Part shown: positions 60,311 to 64,000 of the stretch, piece by piece
Numbering within the stretch: the first letter of the stretch is position 1
How the letters are laid out: each line of letters opens with the position of its first letter
Assembly: GCA_035295845.1 (NCBI GenBank)
Contig: DATGIF010000031.1
Coordinates: forward strand, 124,001 to 188,000
Direction: 5' to 3'
Length of the DNA stretch: 64,000 bases
From: Palsa-892 sp035295845
GTDB lineage: Bacteria; Pseudomonadota; Alphaproteobacteria; Rhizobiales; Xanthobacteraceae
Made by a program: the position numbers and the translations under genes
Notes under the pieces: model-generated
What the model was told of the DNA's origin: nothing
Database searches by the model: none
Seen by the model: the letters and a program-made list of their open reading frames with translations, nothing else

Positions 60311-61711
60311 ATGTTTGATCCGAAATGGATTCGCGAACATCCTGATTTGCTTGACCGCGGGCTCGCGCGGCGCGGTTTAGCGCCCGCCGCTAAGCGACTC
60401 ATCGAGCTCGATGAAAAGCGCCGCGCGGCGATCGCCAAGGCGCAGGACCTGCAAGAGCGCCGCAACGCGCTTTCGAAGGAAGTGGGCGAGGCAAAAAAGG
60501 CGAAGGACGACGCGCGCGCACAGGAATTGATGGCCGATATCGCGGCGATCAAGGAAAACATGTCGAAATTCGAGGAGGAGCAGCACGGCGCCGAGAGGGC
60601 GCTCGATGCCGCCCTTGCCGATATTCCCAACGTGCCGTTCGAGGATGTGCCCGACGGCAAGGACGCAAGCACGAATGTCGAGCGCCATCGTGCGGGCAAG
60701 CCGCCGAAATTCGATTTCAAGCCGAAATTGCATTTCGAGATCGGCGAGGCTTTGGGCCTGATGGATTTCGAGGCGGCGGCGAAGCTTTCCGGCGCGCGTT
60801 TCGTTGTGCTGAAGGGCGCGTTGGCTCGCCTTGAGCGCGCGCTTGGACAGCTCTTTCTCGACGTGCATACGGGCGAGAATGGCTACACCGAAGTCAGTCC
60901 GCCGATCCTCGTGCGCAATGATGCAATGTTCGGCACAGCGCAACTACCAAAATTTGCTGATGATCAGTTCGCGACTAAACGTTCCCGGGAAGAATACGAG
61001 AAATTGATTGAAGCCTTCAACGCAGCATCAAAAGAGGCCGTCCCTGGGACCGACGCATTTCATAACCTCATGACTAATTTGATGGCAAAGGTGGATGAAA
61101 CTCTCTGGCTCATCCCTACCGCCGAAGTGCCGCTGACAAACCTCGTCCGCGAATCCATCGTCGAGGAATCCGCGCTCCCCATGCGGCTCACCGCCTGCAC
61201 GCCTTGCTTCCGCGCCGAGGCGGGTGCCGCCGGCAAAGACACCCGCGGCATGATCCGCCAGCACCAGTTCACCAAGGTCGAGCTCGTCTCGATCACCGCG
61301 CCCGAGCAATCGCATGAAGAGCACGAGCGGATGCTCGCTTCCGCCGAGGCGGTGCTGAAGAAGCTCGATCTCCACTACCGCGTGGTGACCCTTTGCGCCG
61401 GCGACATGGGCTTTGCCGCCGGCAAAACCTACGACATCGAAGTGTGGCTGCCGGGCGAGAACACCTTCCGCGAAATCTCGTCGTGCTCCAACTGCGGCGA
61501 GTTCCAGGCCCGCCGCATGCAGGCGCGCTACCGCCCCAAGGGCGAAAAGCACGTCCGCTATGTCCATACGCTGAACGGCTCCGGTGTCGCCGTCGGCCGC
61601 GCGCTGATCGCGGTGCTCGAGAATTACCAGCAGGCCGACGGCTCGGTCATGGTCCCCGCGGCATTGCAGCCTTATATGAATGGCCTCAAACGCATCGAGA
61701 AAGCGAAATAA
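60311..61711 (+). CDS. serS: Seryl-tRNA synthetase
   Basis: 466 aa, class II. N-terminal coiled-coil arm (about 30-105), then TAEVPLTNLVRESIVEESAL, motif 2 CFRAEAGAAGKDTRGMIRQH and motif 3 GSGVAVGRALIAVLENYQQA. It also supplies Ser-tRNA for selenocysteine where present. The segment 60940-61135 (about residues 210-275), an insert before TAEVPL, is AT-rich relative to its flanks. Longer than the E. coli enzyme by about 36 residues for this reason. Stop shares one base with the surE start. Confidence 0.95.
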   Translation: MFDPKWIREHPDLLDRGLARRGLAPAAKRLIELDEKRRAAIAKAQDLQERRNALSKEVGEAKKAKDDARAQELMADIAAIKENMSKFEEEQHGAERALDAALADIPNVPFEDVPDGKDASTNVERHRAGKPPKFDFKPKLHFEIGEALGLMDFEAAAKLSGARFVVLKGALARLERALGQLFLDVHTGENGYTEVSPPILVRNDAMFGTAQLPKFADDQFATKRSREEYEKLIEAFNAASKEAVPGTDAFHNLMTNLMAKVDETLWLIPTAEVPLTNLVRESIVEESALPMRLTACTPCFRAEAGAAGKDTRGMIRQHQFTKVELVSITAPEQSHEEHERMLASAEAVLKKLDLHYRVVTLCAGDMGFAAGKTYDIEVWLPGENTFREISSCSNCGEFQARRMQARYRPKGEKHVRYVHTLNGSGVAVGRALIAVLENYQQADGSVMVPAALQPYMNGLKRIEKAK

Positions 61712-62484
61712 TGCGCATCCTCGTCACCAATGATGACGGCATTCACTCGCCGGGGATCGAGGCCTGCGTGCGCATTGCCGAGGCGCTGTCCGACGACGTC
61801 TGGGTGGTGGCGCCGGAATTCGATCAATCCGGCGTCGCGCATTCCTTGTCGCTCAGCGATCCCCTCAGGCTCCGTACCATCGATGACCGCCGCTACGCCG
61901 TCAAAGGCACGCCCACCGACTGCGTGATCATGGGCGTGCGCCACATCCTCGCCGACAAGAAGCCGGACCTCGTGCTCTCCGGCGTCAATCGCGGCCAGAA
62001 CATCGCCGAGGACGTGACCTATTCCGGCACCGTTGCCGGCGCCATGGAAGCCACCATCCTCGGCATTCCCTCGCTCGCGCTCTCGCAGGTCTACGGACCC
62101 GAAACGCGCGAGCTTCAGAGCTACGCCACCGCCGAGAAGCACGCCCCTGATCTCATCCGCCGCATGCTCAAGGAAGGCATTCCCGAAGGCGTCCTCATCA
62201 ACGTGAACTTCCCCGATTGCGAGCCGCACCAGGTCGCGGGCATCGCGATTACCACCCAGGGCCGCCGCAATCAGGAATTGCTCCGCATCGAGCCCCGCCA
62301 TGACGGCCGCGGCAATCCGTATTACTGGATCGCGTTTCAGCGCGGCCACTGGACGCCGCAGAGCGGTTCCGATCTGCAGGCGATCGCGGCAAAGCGCATT
62401 TCGGTGACGCCCTTGCGCCTCGACATGACCGACGAGCCGTTCATGACCCGTCTTGCGCAGGTGTTCGCCGCGCCGAAAAAATAG
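61711..62484 (+). CDS. surE: 5'/3'-nucleotidase SurE
   Basis: 257 aa from ATG 61711 (TAATG overlap with serS). MRILVTNDDGIHSPGIEACV holds the metal-binding Asp pair; VAPEFDQSGVAHSLSL, KGTPTDCV, LSGVNRGQN and YSGTVAGAMEA complete the SurE signature. It dephosphorylates nucleoside monophosphates. The surE-pcm-nlpD order is a classic stationary-phase survival block. Confidence 0.95.
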   Translation: MRILVTNDDGIHSPGIEACVRIAEALSDDVWVVAPEFDQSGVAHSLSLSDPLRLRTIDDRRYAVKGTPTDCVIMGVRHILADKKPDLVLSGVNRGQNIAEDVTYSGTVAGAMEATILGIPSLALSQVYGPETRELQSYATAEKHAPDLIRRMLKEGIPEGVLINVNFPDCEPHQVAGIAITTQGRRNQELLRIEPRHDGRGNPYYWIAFQRGHWTPQSGSDLQAIAAKRISVTPLRLDMTDEPFMTRLAQVFAAPKK

Positions 62485-62489
62485 CGGCC

Positions 62490-63155
62490 GTGAGCACCGA
62501 CGGCAGAACCACGCTGACCGCCGAAGCCCGCATGGAGTTCTTGCTCGGGCTGCGTCAGCGCGGCATCCGTGACACGCGCGTCTTGCGCGCCCTCGAGCAG
62601 GTGCCGCGCGAGCGTTTCGTCGGCGAGGCGCAGGCGCGGCATGCCTTCGACGACCGGGCGCTGCCGATCGATTGCGGCCAGACCATCAGCCAGCCCTATG
62701 TGGTGGCGGCCATGACCCAGGCGCTCGACGTGCGCTCGGCCCACAAGGTTCTGGAGGTCGGCACCGGTTCCGGCTACCAGGCCGCAATTCTCGCGCACCT
62801 CGCCAAGGAAGTCGTGACCGTCGAGCGCTACCGCACGCTCGCCGACACCGCGCAGGAGCGGCTCCTTGCGCTCGGTCTCGACAACGTCACCGTGATCCAC
62901 GGCGACGGCATGCTGGGCGCGCCCGATCGCGCGCCGTTCGAGCGCATCGTCATCACCGCGGCGGCGCCGGAGGTTCCCGAGCCGTTGATCGCGCAGCTGG
63001 CGAAGGGCGGAGTTCTGCTTGCGCCCATGGGCCCCCATGACGGCGTGCAGATGCTGACCCGCTTCGAAAAAAGCACGAACGGCAAGCTCACTTCCGAGGA
63101 ACTGATGGCGGTGCGTTTCGTGCCGCTGGTCGGCGGAAAAGCCGCGTCATTGTAG
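62490..63155 (+). CDS. pcm: Protein-L-isoaspartate O-methyltransferase
   Basis: 221 aa, GTG start 62490. LRQRGIRDTRVLRALEQVPR and RERFV, then DCGQTISQPYVVAAMTQAL (substrate loop), VLEVGTGSGYQAAILAHLAK (SAM) and PFERIVITAAAPEVPEPLIA. Repairs isoaspartyl residues. This is the canonical copy; a diverged paralogue is at 39110. 5 bp after surE. Confidence 0.95.
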   Translation: MSTDGRTTLTAEARMEFLLGLRQRGIRDTRVLRALEQVPRERFVGEAQARHAFDDRALPIDCGQTISQPYVVAAMTQALDVRSAHKVLEVGTGSGYQAAILAHLAKEVVTVERYRTLADTAQERLLALGLDNVTVIHGDGMLGAPDRAPFERIVITAAAPEVPEPLIAQLAKGGVLLAPMGPHDGVQMLTRFEKSTNGKLTSEELMAVRFVPLVGGKAASL

Positions 63156-63267
63156 CCATCTACCGGCCCTGACGGCAAAATTTCGACCGGCGACCTTTCT
63201 TCTTAAGCATCTCTTTACCCATCCGGCGTTTACTCCAACGGTCGAGTTGCGTCCGGGTGGATGGGTT

Positions 63268-64000
63268 ATGCGTATTCCGGCTTGTATTCAGCCGTCGCCG
63301 CGCTTCGTGCGTCTGGGCGCGATCGGCCTTTTCGGTTTTCTGCTCGCGGCCTGCGGCAACGACGTCACTCGCTTCAACGACGATCCCAACGGCAATCCCT
63401 ATCGCCGCGGCGAAGTGACGAACTCCGCGCAGCCCGCGCCCTATTCGCAGCCGACGGCGCAGATTGAATCGCGCCCGCTCAGCGCCCCCGCCAACGTCAA
63501 CGGCACGCCGGTTTACGGACCCTCGGTCTACGGTGCGAACGGCTCCTACAACAATCCGCCGCCGCCCGGCTATCCGCCGAACAATCAGAGCTACCAGCCG
63601 AATTATCAGCCGACCTATTCGAACGCGCCGAACGCGGTGCCGGCGACGCCCGCGCCCGTCTCGCGGGCGCCTACGCCCGCGTACCAGGAGCCGACCGGCT
63701 CGGTCGGGGGCCGCGACGAGAACTGGGGCTGGGATGGCGGCACGGCAATCACGCTCAAGCCCGGCGAGACCGTCGAGATTCTGTCGCGCCGTTATCACGT
63801 GCCGGTGGTCGCGATCATGCGCGCGAACAATCTTGCCGATGCATCGCGGATCCAGCCCGGTCAGCGCATCGTGATTCCGAACCGCCGCAGCCAGGAGAAG
63901 GTCGCCGCATCCGGAGCCGCGAACCGCGACACCGTCATTCACACCGTGATGCAGCACGAGACGCTCGCTTCGATCGCCAAGCGCTACGACATCAAGGGCG
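63268..64000 (+). CDS. nlpD: NlpD-type LysM lipoprotein, partial
   Basis: First 244 codons; the gene continues past the right edge. ATG 63268 leads to a lipoprotein signal with lipobox LLAAC (Cys29). Then a Pro/Asn/Tyr-rich linker (about 35-150), a first LysM (TAITLKPGETVEILSRRYHV to RIQPGQRIVIP) and the start of a second (HTVMQHETLASIAKRYDIKG). A C-terminal M23 peptidase-like domain that activates amidases is expected but lies outside the window. ATG 63261 is in another frame and is not used. Confidence 0.85.
   Translation, partial: MRIPACIQPSPRFVRLGAIGLFGFLLAACGNDVTRFNDDPNGNPYRRGEVTNSAQPAPYSQPTAQIESRPLSAPANVNGTPVYGPSVYGANGSYNNPPPPGYPPNNQSYQPNYQPTYSNAPNAVPATPAPVSRAPTPAYQEPTGSVGGRDENWGWDGGTAITLKPGETVEILSRRYHVPVVAIMRANNLADASRIQPGQRIVIPNRRSQEKVAASGAANRDTVIHTVMQHETLASIAKRYDIKG

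Noticed and set aside
1..64000. CRISPR array, IS element, prophage or integrase
   Set aside because: No regularly spaced direct repeats, transposase or integrase motifs, or long terminal repeats were found on either strand.

Overview
The window is a GC-rich, densely coded chromosomal segment of an alphaproteobacterium, most likely order Hyphomicrobiales (Rhizobiales) and close to the Bradyrhizobium/Xanthobacteraceae group. Three things point there. The housekeeping block xthA-erpA-dgt-argS-SPOR-nagZ-scpA-scpB-tatABC-serS-surE-pcm-nlpD and the block pcm-like-tolC-popZ-valS have an order I recognise from that group. An AapJQMP amino-acid transporter and an ExoR homologue are present. Palindromic intergenic repeats resembling those of rhizobial genomes also occur. 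I saw no IS element, prophage, CRISPR array or rRNA operon. The species cannot be named from the sequence.

Layout. 1-4.4 kb: 3' part of an RMD1-type gene, small secreted proteins, a diguanylate cyclase with a degenerate receiver, a membrane protein, and an overlapping FeeM-like N-acyltransferase/PlsC pair. 4.5-13.0 kb: an acyl-CoA catabolism cluster (MaoC hydratase, acyl-CoA dehydrogenase, two SDRs, an HMG-CoA-synthase-like protein fused to a DUF35 zinc-ribbon/OB domain, an SCP2-type thiolase and an acyl-CoA ligase). 13.1-14.5 kb: a soluble globin-coupled chemoreceptor that appears to lack the haem-binding histidine. 14.6-19.4 kb: an accessory-looking, somewhat AT-richer stretch with two ParA/MinD-like ATPases and a transmembrane Sel1-repeat protein. 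19.4-23.2 kb: a lipid A or envelope glycan modification operon (ArnT-like transferase, PAP2 phosphatase, GT2, LAB_N protein). 23.1-29.6 kb: metC, aapJQMP and two small exported proteins. 29.6-38.6 kb: sulfur enzymes (persulfide dioxygenase-rhodanese, 3-mercaptopyruvate sulfurtransferase, CysK) mixed with a haem-c chemoreceptor, outer-membrane proteins and an L,D-transpeptidase. 38.6-38.9 kb: tRNA-Asn, tRNA-Cys and a tRNA-like remnant. 39.1-49.8 kb: pcm-like, tolC, popZ, valS, an MFS transporter, a 3-methyladenine glycosylase, ilvD and exoR. 50.0-64.0 kb: the conserved housekeeping block, ending inside an NlpD-type lipoprotein gene.

The best candidates for something undescribed are (i) the ParA-like pair with the PodJ-like Sel1 membrane protein, (ii) the HMGCS-like/DUF35 fusion that has lost its catalytic Cys and sits beside an SCP2 thiolase, recalling the archaeal thiolase/HMGCS/DUF35 complex, (iii) the FeeM-like/PlsC pair as a possible aminolipid pathway, and (iv) base-composition patches inside valS and serS that suggest mosaic synthetases. 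All residue alignments and base counts below were made by eye or by hand; no database search was run.
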